Below, in pieces: positions 14,445 through 28,761 of a DNA stretch of 64,000 nt. A program made the translations under genes and the position numbers. The notes below the pieces were generated by a model. The model worked only from the letters and a program-made list of their open reading frames with translations. It made no database searches and was not told where the DNA came from. Origin of the DNA: Paragorgia papillata (Eukaryota > Cnidaria > Anthozoa > Scleralcyonacea > Coralliidae); NCBI GenBank assembly GCA_035771165.1, contig JAWNZC010000299.1:1-64000 (forward strand), given 5' to 3'. Each line of letters opens with the position of its first letter. Position 1 is the first letter of the stretch.

Positions 14445-16592
14445 AATTTGGAGACTTTTTGATCACCCTGGCCCTGTCAAAAAATATTGAGACTTTTTGA
14501 CCACTCCAGCGATGCGACAAAATTTTGAGATTTTTTGACCACCCCGATCCTGCGAGAAAATTTTGAGATTTTTGACCGCCACGGCCCTGCTACAAAGTTT
14601 TTAGATTTTTTGACCACTCCGGCCCAGCGACAAAATCGGAGATTTTTGATCACCTGGCCCTGCGACAAAATTTTGAGATTTTTTGACCACCCCGGCCTTG
14701 TCAAAAAATATTGAGACTTTTTGACCACTCCGGCGATGCGACAAAATTTTGAGATTGTTTGAGCACCCCGGCCCTGTCAAAAAATATTGAGACTTTTTGA
14801 CCACTCCAGCGATGCGACAAAATTTTGAGGTTTTTTGACCACTCCGGCCTTGTCAAAAAATATTGAGACTTTTTGACTACTCCGGCGATGCGACAAAATT
14901 TTGAGATTTTTTGACCACTCAGGCGCTGCGAGAAAATTTGAAGATTTTTTGATCACCCTGGCGCTGCGACAAAATTTTGAGATTTTTTGACCACTCCGGC
15001 GCTGCGACAAAATTTGGACATTTTTTGATCACCCCGGCCCAGAGACAAAATTCTGAGATTTCTTGACCATCCCGGACTTAAACGAAATTTTTAGATTTTT
15101 TGAGCATCCCGGCCCTGCAACAAAATTTTGAGATTTTTTGACTACCCCGGCCTTGTCAAAAAATATTGAGACTTTTTGACCACTCTGGCGATGCGACAAA
15201 ATTTTGAGATTCTTTGACCACTCCGGCGCAGCGAGAAAATTTGGAGATTTTTTGATCACCCTGGCGCTGCGACAAAATTTTGAGATTTTTTTACCACCCC
15301 GGCCCTGCGACAAAATTTTTGGATTTTTTGATCACCCTGGCGCTGCGACAAAATTTTGAGATTTTTTGACCACTCCGTCGCTGCGACAAAATTTGGAGAT
15401 TTTTTGACCACCCCGGCCCTGCAACAAAATTTTGAGATTTTTTGAGCATCCCGGTCCTGCCACAAAATTTTGAGATTTTTTGACTACCCCGGCCTTGTCA
15501 AAAAATATTGAGACTTTTTGACCACTCCGATCCGGCGATGCGACGAAATTTTTAGATTTTTTAACCACTCCGGCCCTGCAACAAAATTCTGAGATTTTTT
15601 GACCACCCCGGACTTAAACGAAATTTTTAGATTTTTTGAGCATCCGGCCCTGCAACAAAATTTTGAGATTTTTTGACTACCCCGGCCTTGTCAAAAAATA
15701 TTGAGACTTTTTGACCACTCCGGCGATGCGACAAAATTTTGAGATTTTTTGACCACTCCGTCGCTGCGACAAAATTTGGAGATTTTTTGACCACCCCGGC
15801 CCTGCAACAAAATTTTGAGATTTTTTGAGCATCCCGGTCCTGCCACAAAATTTTGAGATTTTTTGACTACCCCGGCCTTGTCAAAAAATATTGAGACTTT
15901 TTGACCACTCCGATCCGGCGATGCGACGAAATTTTTAGATTTTTTAACCACTCCGGCCCTGCAACAAAATTCTGAGATTTTTTGACCACCCCGGACTTAA
16001 ACGAAATTTTTAGATTTTTTTGAGCATCCGGCCCTGCAACAAAATTTTGAGATTTTTTGACTACCCCGGCCTTGTCAAAAAATATTGAGACTTTTTGACC
16101 ACTCCGGCGATGCGACAAAATTTTGAGATTTTTTGATCACCCTGGCACTGCGACAAAATTTGGAGATTTTTTCATCACCCCGGCCCAGAGACAAAATTTT
16201 GAGATTTTTTGACCACCCCGGCCTTGTCAAAAAATATTGAGACTTTTTGACTACTCCGGCGATGCGACAAAATTTTGTGATTTTTTGACCACCCCGGACT
16301 TAAACGAAATTTTTAGATTTTTTGAGCATCCCGGCCCTGCAACAAAATTTTGAGATTTTTTGACTACCCAGCCTTCTCAAAAAAATATTGAGGCTTTTTG
16401 ACCACTCCCGGCGCTGCGAGAAAATTTGGAGATTTTTTGATCACCCTGGCACTGCGACAAAATTTTGAGATTTTTTGAGCACTCCGGCGCTTGCAACAAA
16501 ATTTGGAGATTTTTGGATCACCCCGGACTTAAACGAAATTTTTAGATTTTTTGTTCATCCCGGCCCTGCAACAAAATTTTGAGGTTTTTTGA

Positions 16593-17038
16593 CTACCCCG
16601 GCCTTGTCAAAAAATATTGAGACTTTTTAACCACTCCGGCGACGGGACAAAATTTTGAGATTTTTTGACCACTCCGGCGCTGCGACAAAATTTGGAGATT
16701 TTTTGACCACCCCGGACCTGCAACAAAATTTTGAGATTTTTTGACCACCCCGGCCCTGTCAAAAAATATTGAGACTTTTTGACCACTCCGGCGATGCGAC
16801 AAAATTTTGAGATTGGTTGAGCAACCCGGCCCTGTCAAAAAATATTGAGACTTTTCTACCACTCCGCCGCTGCCACAAAATTTGGACACTTTTTGATCAC
16901 CCTGGCACTGCGACAAAATTTGGAGATTTTTTGATCACCCTGGCCCTGCGACAAAATTTTGAGATTTTTTTATCACCCTGGCGCTGCGACAAAATTTTGA
17001 GATTTTTTGACCACCCCGGCCCTGTCAAAAAATATTGA
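16593..17038. repeat. Higher-order satellite unit repeated at +5,204 and +16,366 bp
   Basis: This unit contains the GATTGGTTGAGCAACCCGG and TTTTCTACCACTCCGCCG variants. It recurs at 21797 and 32959 with the order preserved and only a few substitutions. A related version starts at 23503. Confidence 0.75.
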
Positions 17039-20000
17039 GACTTTTTGACCACTCCGGCGATGCGACAAAATTTTGAGATTGTTTGAGCAACCCGGCCCTG
17101 TCAAAAAATATTGAGACTTTTCTACCACTCCGCCGCTGCGACAAAATTTGGAGACTTTTTGACCACCCCGGTCCTGCGACAAAATTTTGAGATTTTTTGA
17201 CTACCCCGGCCTTGTCAAAAAATATTGAGACTTTTTGACCACTCTGGCGATGCGACAAAATTTTGAGATTCTTTGACCACTCCGGCGCAGCGAGAAAATT
17301 TGGAGATTTTTTGATCACCCTCGCGCTGCGACAAAATTTTGAGATTTTTTTACCACCCCGGCCCTGCGACAAAATTTTTGGATTTTTTGATCACCCTGGC
17401 GCTGCGACAAAATTTTGAGATTTTTTGACCACTCCGTCGCTGCGACAAAATTTGGAGATTTTTTGACCACCCCGGCCCTGCAACAAAATTTTGAGATTTT
17501 TTGAGCATCCCGGTCCTGCCACAAAATTTTGAGATTTTTTGACTACCCCGGCCTTGTCAAAAAATATTGAGACTTTTTGACCACTCCGATCCGGCGATGC
17601 GACGAAATTTTTAGATTTTTTAACCACTCCGGCCCTGCAACAAAATTCTGAGATTTTTTGACCACCCCGGACTTAAACGAAATTTTTAGATTTTTTGAGC
17701 ATCCGGCCCTGCAACAAAATTTTGAGATTTTTTGACTACCCCGGCCTTGTCAAAAAATATTGAGACTTTTTGACCACTCCGGCGATGCGACAAAATTTTG
17801 AGATTTTTTGATCACCCTGGCACTGCGACAAAATTTGGAGATTTTTTTCATCACCCCGGCCCAGAGACAAAATTTTGAGATTTTTTGACCACCCCGGCCT
17901 TGTCAAAAAATATTGAGACTTTTTGACTACTCCGGCGATGCGACAAAAATTTTGTGATTTTTTGACCACCCCGGACTTAAACGAAATTTTTAGATTTTTT
18001 GAGCATCCCGGCCCTGCAACAAAATTTTGAGATTTTTTGACTACCCAGCCTTCTCAAAAAATATTGAGGCTTTTTGACCACTCCGGCGCTGCGAGAAAAT
18101 TTGGAGATTTTTTGATCACCCTGGCACTGCGACAAAATTTTGAGATTTTTTGAGCACTCCGGCGCTGCAACAAAATTTGGAGATTTTTGGATCACCCCGG
18201 ACTTAAACGAAATTTTTAGATTTTTTGTTCATCCCGGCCCTGCAACAAAATTTTGAGGTTTTTTGACTACCCCGGCCTTGTCAAAAAATATTGAGACTTT
18301 TTAACCACTCCGGCGACGGGACAAAATTTTGAGATTTTTTGACCACTCCGGCGCTGCGACAAAATTTGGAGATTTTTTGACCACCCCGGACCTGCAACAA
18401 AATTTTGAGATTTTTTGACCACCCCGGCCCTGTCAAAAAATATTGAGGACTTTTTGACCACTCCGGCGATGCGACAACATTTTGAGATTGGTTGAGCAAC
18501 CCGGCCCTGTCAAAAAATATTGAGACTTTTCTACCACTCCGCCGCTGCCACAAAATTTGGACACTTTTTGATCACCCTGGCACTGCGACAAAATTTGGAG
18601 ATTTTTTTATCACCCTGGCCCTGCGACAAAATTTTGAGATTTTTTTATCACCCTGGCGCTTGCGACAAAATTTTGAGATTTTTTGACCACCCCGGCCCTG
18701 TCAAAAAATATTGAGACTTTTTGACCACTCCGGCGATGCGACAAAATTTTGAGATTGTTTGAGCAACCCGGCCCTGTCAAAAAATATTGAGACTTTTCTA
18801 CCACTCCGCCGCTGCGACAAAATTTGGAGACTTTTTGACCACCCCGGTCCTGCGACAAAATTTTGAGATTTTTGACCGCCACGGCCCTGCTACAAAGTTT
18901 TTAGATTTTTTGACCACTCCGGCCCACCGACAAAATCGGAGATTTTTGATCACCTGGCCCTGCGACAAAATTTTGAGATTTTTTGATCACCCTGGCCCAG
19001 CGACAAAACTTGGAGATTTTTTGATCACCCTGGCGCTGCGACAAAATTTTGAGATTTTTTGACCACTCCGGCGCTGCGAGAAAATTTGGAGATTTTTTGA
19101 TCACCCTGGCCCAGCGAGAAAACTTGGAGATTTTTTGTTCACCCTGGCGCTGCGACAAAATTTTGAGATTTTTTGACCACTCCGGCGCTGCGAGAAAATT
19201 TGGAGATTTTTTGATCACCCCGGCCCAGAGACAAATTTGGAGATTTTATGACTACCCCGGCCCTGCAACAAAACTTTGAGATTTTTTGAGCATCCCGGCC
19301 CTGCAACAAAATTTTGAGATTTTTTGACTACCCCAGCCTTGTCAAAAAATATTGAGACTTTTTGACCACTCTGGCGATGCGACAAAATTTTGAGATTCTT
19401 TGACCACTCCGGCGCTGCGACAAAATTTTGAGATTTTTTGACCACCCCGGCCCTGCGACAAAATTTTTGGATTTTTTGATCACCCTGGCGCTGCGACAAA
19501 ATTTTGAGATTTTTTGACCACTCCGGCGCTGCGAGAAAATTTGGAGATTTTTTGATCACCCTGGCGCTGCGACAAAATTTTGAGATTTTTTGACCACTCC
19601 GTCGCTGCGACAAAATTTGGAGATTTTTTGACCACCCCCGGCCCTGCAACAAAATTTTGAGATTTTTTGAGCATCCCGGTCCTGCCTACAAAATTTTGAG
19701 ATTTTTTGACTACCCCGGCCTTGTCAAAAAATATTGAGACTTTTTGACCACTCCGGCGATGCGACAAAATTTTGAGATTTTTTGATCACCCTGGCACTGC
19801 GACAAAATTTGGAGATTTTTTCATCACCCCGGCCCAGAGACAAAATTTTGAGATTTTTTGACCACCCCGGCCTTGTCAAAAAATATTGAGACTTTTTGAC
19901 TACTCCGGCGATGCGACAAAATTTTGTGATTTTTTGACCACCCCGGACTTAAACGAAATTTTTTGATTTTTTGAGCATCCGGCCCTGCAACAAAATTTTG

Positions 20001-21506
20001 AGATTTTTTGACTACCCGGCCTTGTCAAAAAATATTGAGACTTTTTGACCACTCCGGCGATGCGACAAAATTTTGAGATTTTTTGACCACTCCGGCGCTG
20101 CGAGAAAATTTGGAGATTTTTTGATCACCCTGGCACTGCGACAAAACTTGGAGATTTTTTGATCACCCTGGCGCTGCGACAAAATTTTGAGATTTTTTGA
20201 CCACTCCGGCCTTGTCAAAAAATATTGAGACTTTTTGACCACTCCGGCGATGCGACAAAATTTTGAGATTTTTTGACTACTCCGGCGCTAAGAGAAAATT
20301 TGGAGATTTTTTGATCACCCTGGCACTGCGACAAAACTTGGAGATTTTTTGATCACCCTGGCGCTGCGACAAAATTTTGAGATTTTTTGACCACTCCGGC
20401 GCTGCGAGAAAATTTGCAGATTTTTTCATCACCCTGGCCAAGCGACAAAACTTGGAGATTTTTTGATCACCCTGGCGCTGCGACAAAATTTTGAGATTTT
20501 TTGACCACTCAGGCGCTGCGAGAAAATTTGAAGATTTTTTGATCACCCTGGCGCTGCGACAAAATTTTGAGATTTTTTGACCACTCCGGCGCTGCGACAA
20601 AATTTGGACATTTTTTGATCACCCCGGCCCAGAGACAAAATTCTGAGATTTCTTGACCATCCCGGACTTAAACGAAATTTTTAGATTTTTTGAGCATCCC
20701 GGCCCTGCAACAAAATTTTGAGATTTTTTGACTACCCCGGCCTTGTCAAAAAATATTGAGACTTTTTGACCACTCTGGCGATGCGACAAAATTTTGAGAT
20801 TCTTTGACCACTCCGGCGCAGCGAGAAAATTTGGAGATTTTTTGATCACCCTGGCGCTGCGACAAAATTTTGAGATTTTTTTACCACCCCGGCCCTGCGA
20901 CAAAATTTTTGGATTTTTTGATCACCCTGGCGCTGCGACAAAATTTTGAGATTTTTTTGACCACTCCGTCGCTGCGACAAAATTTGGAGATTTTTTGACC
21001 ACCCCGGCCCTGCAACAAAATTTTGAGATTTTTTGAGCATCCCGGTCCTGCCACAAAATTTTGAGATTTTTTGACTACCCCGGCCTTGTCAAAAAATATT
21101 GAGACTTTTTGACCACTCCGATCCGGCGATGCGACGAAATTTTGAGATTTTTTAACCACTCCGGCCCTGCAACAAAATTCTGAGATTTTTTGACCACCCC
21201 GGACTTAAACGAAATTTTTAGATTTTTTGAGCATCCCGGCCCTGCAACAAAATTTTGAGATTTTTTGACTACCCCGGCCTTGTCAAAAAATATTGAGACT
21301 TTTTGACCACTCCGGCGATGCGACAAAATTTTGAGATTTTTTGATCACCCTGGCACTGCGACAAAATTTGGAGATTTTTTCATCACCCCGGCCCAGAGAC
21401 AAAATTTTGAGATTTTTTGACCACCCCGGCCTTGTCAAAAAATATTGAGACTTTTTGACTACTCCGGCGATGCGACAAAATTTTGTGATTTTTTGACCAC
21501 CCGGAC

Positions 21507-24248
21507 TTAAACGAAATTTTTAGATTTTTTGAGCATCCCGGCCCTGCAACAAAATTTTGAGATTTTTTGACTACCCAGCCTTCTCAAAAAATATTGAGGC
21601 TTTTTGACCACTCCGGCGCTGCGAGAAAATTTGGAGATTTTTTGATCACCCTGGCACTGCGACAAAATTTTGAGATTTTTTGAGCACTCCGGCGCTGCAA
21701 CAAAATTTGGAGATTTTTGGATCACCCCGGACTTAAACGAAATTTTTAGATTTTTTGTTCATCCCGGCCCTGCAACAAAATTTTGAGGTTTTTTGACTAC
21801 CCCGGCCTTGTCAAAAAATATTGAGACTTTTTAACCACTCTGGCGACGGGACAAAATTTTGAGATATTTTGACCACTCCGGCGCTGCGACAAAATTTGGA
21901 GATTTTTTGACCACCCCGGACCTGCAACAAAATTTTGAGATTTTTTGACCACCCCGGCCCTGTCAAAAAATATTGAGACTTTTTGACCACTCCGGCGATG
22001 CGACAAAATTTTGAGATTGGTTGAGCAACCCGGCCCTGTCAAAAAATATTGAGACTTTTCTACCACTCCGCCGCTGCCACAAAATTTGGACACTTTTTGA
22101 TCACCCTGGCACTGCGACAAAATTTGGAGATTTTTTGATCACCCTGGCCCTGCGACAAAATTTTGAGATTTTTTTATCACCCTGGCGCTGCGACAAAATT
22201 TTGAGATTTTTTGACCACCCCGGCCCTGTCAAAAAATATTGAGACTTTTTGACCACTCCGGCGATGCGACAAAATTTTGAGATTGTTTGAGCAACCCGGC
22301 CCTGTCAAAAAATATTGAGACTTTTCTACCACTCCGCCGCTGCGACAAAATTTGGAGACTTTTTGACCACCCCGGTCCTGCGACAAAATTTTGAGATTTT
22401 TGACCGCCACGGCCCTGCTACAAAGTTTTTAGATTTTTTGACCACTCCGGCCCACCGACAAAATCGGAGATTTTTGATCACCTGGCCCTGCGACAAAATT
22501 TTGAGATTTTTTGACCAACCCGGCCCTGTCAAAAAATATTGAGACTTTTCTACCACTCCGCCGCTGCGACAAAATTTTGAGATTTTTTTACCACCCCGGC
22601 CCTGCGACAAAATTTTTGGATTTTTTGATCACCCTGGCGCTGCGACAAAATTTTGAGATTTTTTGACCACTCCGTCGCTGCGACAAAATTTGGAGATTTT
22701 TTGACCACCCCGGCCCTGCAACAAAATTTTGAGATTTTTTGAGCATCCCGGTCCTGCCACAAAATTTTGAGATTTTTTGACTACCCCGGCCTTGTCAAAA
22801 AATATTGAGACTTTTTGACCACTCCGATCCGGCGATGCGACGAAATTTTGAGATTTTTTAACCACTCCGGCCCTGCAACAAAATTCTGAGATTTTTTGAC
22901 CACCCCGGACTTAAACGAAATTTTTAGATTTTTTGAGCATCCGGCCCTGCAACAAAATTTTGAGATTTTTTGACTACCCCGGCCTTGTCAAAAAATATTG
23001 AGACTTTTTGACCACTCCGGCGATGCGACAAAATTTTGAGATTTTTTGATCACCCTGGCACTGCGACAAAATTTGGAGATTTTTTCATCACCCCGGCCCA
23101 GAGACAAAATTTTGAGATTTTTTGACCACCCCGGCCTTGTCAAAAAATATTGAGACTTTTTGACTACTCCGGCGATGCGACAAAATTTTGTGATTTTTTG
23201 ACCACCCCGGACTTAAACGAAATTTTTAGATTTTTTGAGCATCCCGGCCCTGCAACAAAATTTTGAGATTTTTTGACTACCCAGCCTTCTCAAAAAATAT
23301 TGAGGCTTTTTGACCACTCCGGCGCTGCGAGAAAATTTGGAGATTTTTTGATCACCCTGGCACTGCGACAAAATTTTGAGATTTTTTGAGCACTCCGGCG
23401 CTGCAACAAAATTTGGAGATTTTTGGATCACCCCGGACTTAAACGAAATTTTTAGATTTTTTGTTCATCCCGGCCCTGCAACAAAATTTTGAGGTTTTTT
23501 GACTACCCCGGCCTTGTCAAAAAATATTGAGACTTTTTAACCACTCCGGCGACGGGACAAAATTTTGAGATATTTTGACCACTCCGGCGCTGCGACAAAA
23601 TTTGGAGATTTTTTGACCACCCCGGACCTGCAACAAAATTTTGAGATTTTTTGACCACCCCGGCCCTGTCAAAAAATATTGAGACTTTTTGACCACTCCG
23701 GCGATGCGACAAAATTTTGAGATTGGTTGAGCAACCCGGCCCTGTCAAAAATATTGAGACTTTTCTACCACTCCGCCGCTGCCACAAAATTTGGACACTT
23801 TTTGATCACCCTGGCACTGCGACAAAATTTGGGAGATTTTTTGATCACCCTGGCCCTGCGACAAAATTTTGAGATTTTTTTATCACCCTGGCGCTGCGAC
23901 AAAATTTTGAGATTTTTTGACCACCCCGGCCCTGTCAAAAAATATTGAGACTTTTTGACCACTCCGGCGATGCGACAAAATTTTGAGATTGTTTGAGCAA
24001 CCCGGCCCTGTCAAAAAATATTGAGACTTTTCTACCACTCCGCCGCTGCGACAAAATTTGGAGACTTTTTGACCACCCCGGTCCTGCGACAAAATTTTGA
24101 GATTTTTGACCGCCACGGCCCTGCTACAAAGTTTTTAGATTTTTTGACCACTCCGGCCCACCGACAAAATCGGAGATTTTTGATCACCTGGCCCTGCGAC
24201 AAAATTTTGAGATTTTTTGACCAACCCGGCCCTGTCAAAAAATTATTG
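21507..24248. repeat. Tandem higher-order satellite unit of 1,706 bp
   Basis: Landmarks at 21507, 22177 and 22315 recur at 23213, 23883 and 24021, all at an offset of 1,706 bp (about 45 monomers). This is a direct tandem duplication of a large unit inside the array. Confidence 0.75.
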
Positions 24249-27200
24249 AGACTTTTCTACCACTCCGCCGCTGTGACAAAATTTTGAGATTGTTTGAGCA
24301 ACCCGGCCCTGTCAAAAAATATTGAGACTTTTCTACCACTCCGCCGCTGCGACAAAATTTGGAGACTTTTTGATCACCCTGGCACTGCGACAAAATTGGG
24401 AGATTTTTTGATCACCCTGGCCCTGCGACAAAATTTTGAGGTTTTTTGACCACTCCGGCGCAGCGAGAAAATTTGGAGATTTTTTGATCACCCTGGCACT
24501 GCGACAAAATTTGGAGATTTTTTGATCAACCTGGCCCAGCGACAAAACTTGGAGATTTTTTGATCACCCTGGCGCTGCGACAAAATTTTGAGATTTTTTG
24601 ACCACTCCGTCGCTGCGACAAAATTTGGAGATTTTTTGACCACCCCGGCCCTGCAACAAAATTTTGAGATTTTTTGAGCATCCCGGTCCTGCCACAAAAT
24701 TTTGAGATTTTTTGACTACCCCGGCCTTGTCAAAAAATATTGAGACTTTTTGACCACTCCGATCCGGCGATGCGACGAAATTTTGAGATTTTTTAACCAC
24801 TCCGGCCCTGCAACAAAATTCTGAGATTTTTTGACCACCCCGGACTTAAACGAAATTTTTAGATTTTTTGAGCATCCGGCCCTGCAACAAAATTTTGAGA
24901 TTTTTTGACTACCCCGGCCTTGTCAAAAAATATTGAGACTTTTTGACCACTCCGTCGCTGCGACAAAATTTGGAGATTTTTTGACCACCCCGGCCCTGCA
25001 ACAAAATTTTGAGATTTTTTGAGCATCCCGGTCCTGCCACAAAATTTTGAGATTTTTTGACTACCCCGGCCTTGTCAAAAAATATTGAGACTTTTTGACC
25101 ACTCCGGCGATGCGACAAAATTTTGAGATTTTTTGATCACCCTGGCACTGCGACAAAATTTGGAGATTTTTTCATCACCCCGGCCCAGAGACAAAATTTT
25201 GAGATTTTTTGACCACCCCGGCCTTGTCAAAAAATATTGAGACTTTTTGACTACTCCGGCGATGCGACAAAATTTTGTGATTTTTTGACCACCCCGGACT
25301 TAAACGAAATTTTTTGATTTTTTGAGCATCCGGCCCTGCAACAAAATTTTGAGATTTTTTGACTACCCCGGCCTTGTCAAAAAATATTGAGACTTTTTGA
25401 CCACTCCGGCGATGCGACAAAATTTTGAGATTTTTTGACCACTCCGGCGCTGCGAGAAAATTTGGAGATTTTTTGATCACCCTGGCACTGCGACAAAACT
25501 TGGAGATTTTTTGATCACCCTGGCGCTGCGACAAAATTTTGAGATTTTTTGACCACTCCGGCCTTGTCAAAAAATATTGAGACTTTTTGACCACTCCGGC
25601 GATGCGACAAAATTTTGAGATTTTTTGACTACTCCGGCGCTAAGAGAAAATTTGGAGATTTTTTGATCACCCTGGCACTGCGACAAAACTTGGAGATTTT
25701 TTGATCACCCTGGCGCTGCGACAAAATTTTGAGATTTTTTGACCACTCCGGCGCTGCGAGAAAATTTGCAGATTTTTTGATCACCCTGGCCAAGCGACAA
25801 AACTTGGAGATTTTTTGATCACCCTGGCGCTGCGACAAAATTTTGAGATTTTTTGACCACTCCGGCGCTGCGAGAAAATTTGGAGATTTTTTGATCACCC
25901 TGGCGCTGCGACAAAATTTTGAGATTTTTTGACCACTCCGGCGCTGCGACAAAATTTGGAGATTTTTTGATCACCCCGGCCCAGAGACAAAATTCTGAGA
26001 TTTCTTGACCATCCCGGACTTAAACGAAATTTTTAGATTTTTTGAGCATCCCGGCCCTGCAACAAAATTTTGAGATTTTTTGACTACCCCGGCCTTGTCA
26101 AAAAATATTGAGACTTTTTGACCACTCTGGCGATGCGACAAAAATTTTGAGATTCTTTGACCACTCCGGCGCAGCGAGAAAATTTGGAGATTTTTTGATC
26201 ACCCTGGCGCTGCGACAAAATTTTGAGATTTTTTTACCACCCCGGCCCTGCGACAAAATTTTTGGATTTTTTGATCACCCTGGCGCTGCGACAAAATTTT
26301 GAGATTTTTTTGACCACTCCGTCGCTGCGACAAAATTTGGAGATTTTTTGACCACCCCGGCCCTGCAACAAAATTTTGAGATTTTTTGAGCATCCCGGTC
26401 CTGCCACAAAAATTTTGAGATTTTTTTGACTACCCCGGCCTTGTCAAAAAATATTGAGACTTTTTGACCACTCCGATCCGGCCCTGCAACAAAATTCTGA
26501 GATTTTTTGACCACCCCGGACTTAAACGAAATTTTTAGATTTTTTGAGCATCCCGGCCCTGCAACAAAATTTTGAGATTTTTTGACTACCCCGGCCTTGT
26601 CAAAAAATATTGAGACTTTTTGACCACTCCGGCGATGCGACAAAATTTTGAGATTTTTTGATCACCCTGGCACTGCGACAAAATTTGGAGATTTTTTCAT
26701 CACCCCGGCCCAGAGACAAAATTTTGAGATTTTTTGACCACCCCGGCCTTGTCAAAAAATATTGAGACTTTTTGACTACTCCGGCGATGCGACAAAATTT
26801 TGTGATTTTTTGACCACCCCGGACTTAAACGAAATTTTTAGATTTTTTGAGCATCCCGGCCCTGCAACAAAATTTTGAGATTTTTTGACTACCCCAGCCT
26901 TCTCAAAAAATATTGAGGCTTTTTGACCACTCCGGCGCTGCGAGAAAATTTGGAGATTTTTTGATCACCCTGGCACTGCGACAAAATTTTGAGATTTTTT
27001 GAGCACTCCGGCGCTTGCAACAAAATTTGGAGATTTTTGGATCACCCCGGACTTAAACGAAATTTTTAGATTTTTTGTTCATCCCGGCCCTGCAACAAAA
27101 TTTTGAGGTTTTTGACTACCCCGGCCTTGTCAAAAAATATTGAGACTTTTTAACCACTCCGGCGACGGGACAAAATTTTGAGATATTTTGACCACTCCGG

Positions 27201-28414
27201 CGCTGCGACAAAATTTGGAGATTTTTTGACCACCCCGGACCTGCAACAAAATTTTGAGATTTTTTGACCACCCCGGCCCTGTCAAAAAATATTGAGACTT
27301 TTTGACCACTCCGGCGATGCGACAAAATTTTGAGATTGGTTGAGCAACCCGGCCCTGTCAAAAAAATATTGAGACTTTTCTACCACTCCGCCGCTGCCAC
27401 AAAATTTGGACACTTTTTGATCACCCTGGCACTGCGACCAAAATTTGGAGATTTTTTGATCACCCTGGCCCTGCGACAAAATTTTGAGATTTTTTTATCA
27501 CCCTGGCGCTGCGACAAAATTTTGAGATTTTTTGACCACCCCGGCCCTGTCAAAAAATATTGAGACTTTTTGACCACTCCGGCGATGCGACAAAATTTTG
27601 AGATTGTTTGAGCAACCCGGCCCTGTCAAAAAATATTGAGACTTTTCTACCACTCCGCCGCTGCGACAAAATTTGGAGACTTTTTGACCACCCCGGTCCT
27701 GCGACAAAATTTTGAGATTTTTGACCGCCACGGCCCTGCTACAAAGTTTTTAGATTTTTTGACCACTCCGGCCCACCGACAAAATCGGAGATTTTTGATC
27801 ACCTGGCCCTGCGACAAAATTTTGAGATTTTTTGACCAACCCGGCCCTGTCAAAAAATATTGAGACTTTTCTACCACTCCGCCGCTGCGACAAAATTTTG
27901 AGATTGTTTGAGCAACCCGGCCCTGTCAAAAAATATTGAGACTTTTCTACCACTCCGCCGCTGCGACAAAATTTGGAGACTTTTTGATCACCCTGGCACT
28001 GCGACAAAATTGGGAGATTTTTTGATCACCCTGGCCCTGCGACAAAATTTTGAGGTTTTTTGACCACTCCGGCGCAGCGAGAAAATTTGGAGATTTTTTG
28101 ATCACCCTGGCACTGCGACAAAATTTGGAGATTTTTTGATCAACCTGGCCCAGCGACAAAACTTGGAGATTTTTTGATCACCCTGGCGCTGCGACAAAAT
28201 TTTGAGATTTTTTGACCACTCCGTCGCTGCGACAAAATTTGGAGATTTTTTGACCACCCCGGCCCTGCAACAAAATTTTGAGATTTTTTGAGCATCCCGG
28301 TCCTGCCACAAAATTTTGAGATTTTTTGACTACCCCGGCCTTGTCAAAAAATATTGAGACTTTTTGACCACTCCGATCCGGCGATGCGACGAAATTTTGA
28401 GATTTTTTAACCAC
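23883..28414. repeat. Pair of higher-order satellite units offset by about 3,614 bp
   Basis: The stretch 23883-24800 recurs at 27498-28414. Landmarks 24333, 24488 and 24564 map to 27947, 28102 and 28178 (offset 3,614), and 23883 and 24021 map with offset 3,615. That is about 95 monomers. Confidence 0.75.
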
Positions 28415-28761
28415 TCCGGCCCTGCAACAAAATTCTGAGATTTTTTGACCACCCCGGACTTAAACGAAATTTTTAGATTTTTTGAGCATCCGGCCCTGCA
28501 ACAAAATTTTGAGATTTTTTGACTACCCCGGCCTTGTCAAAAAATATTGAGACTTTTTGACCACTCCGTCGATGCGACAAAATTTTGAGATTTTTTGATC
28601 ACCCTGGCACTGCGACAAAATTTGGAGATTTTTTCATCACCCCGGCCCAGAGACAAAATTTTGAGATTTTTTGACCACCCCGGCCTTGTCAAAAAATATT
28701 GAGACTTTTTGACTACTCCGGCGATGCGACAAAATTTTGTGATTTTTTGACCACCCCGGAC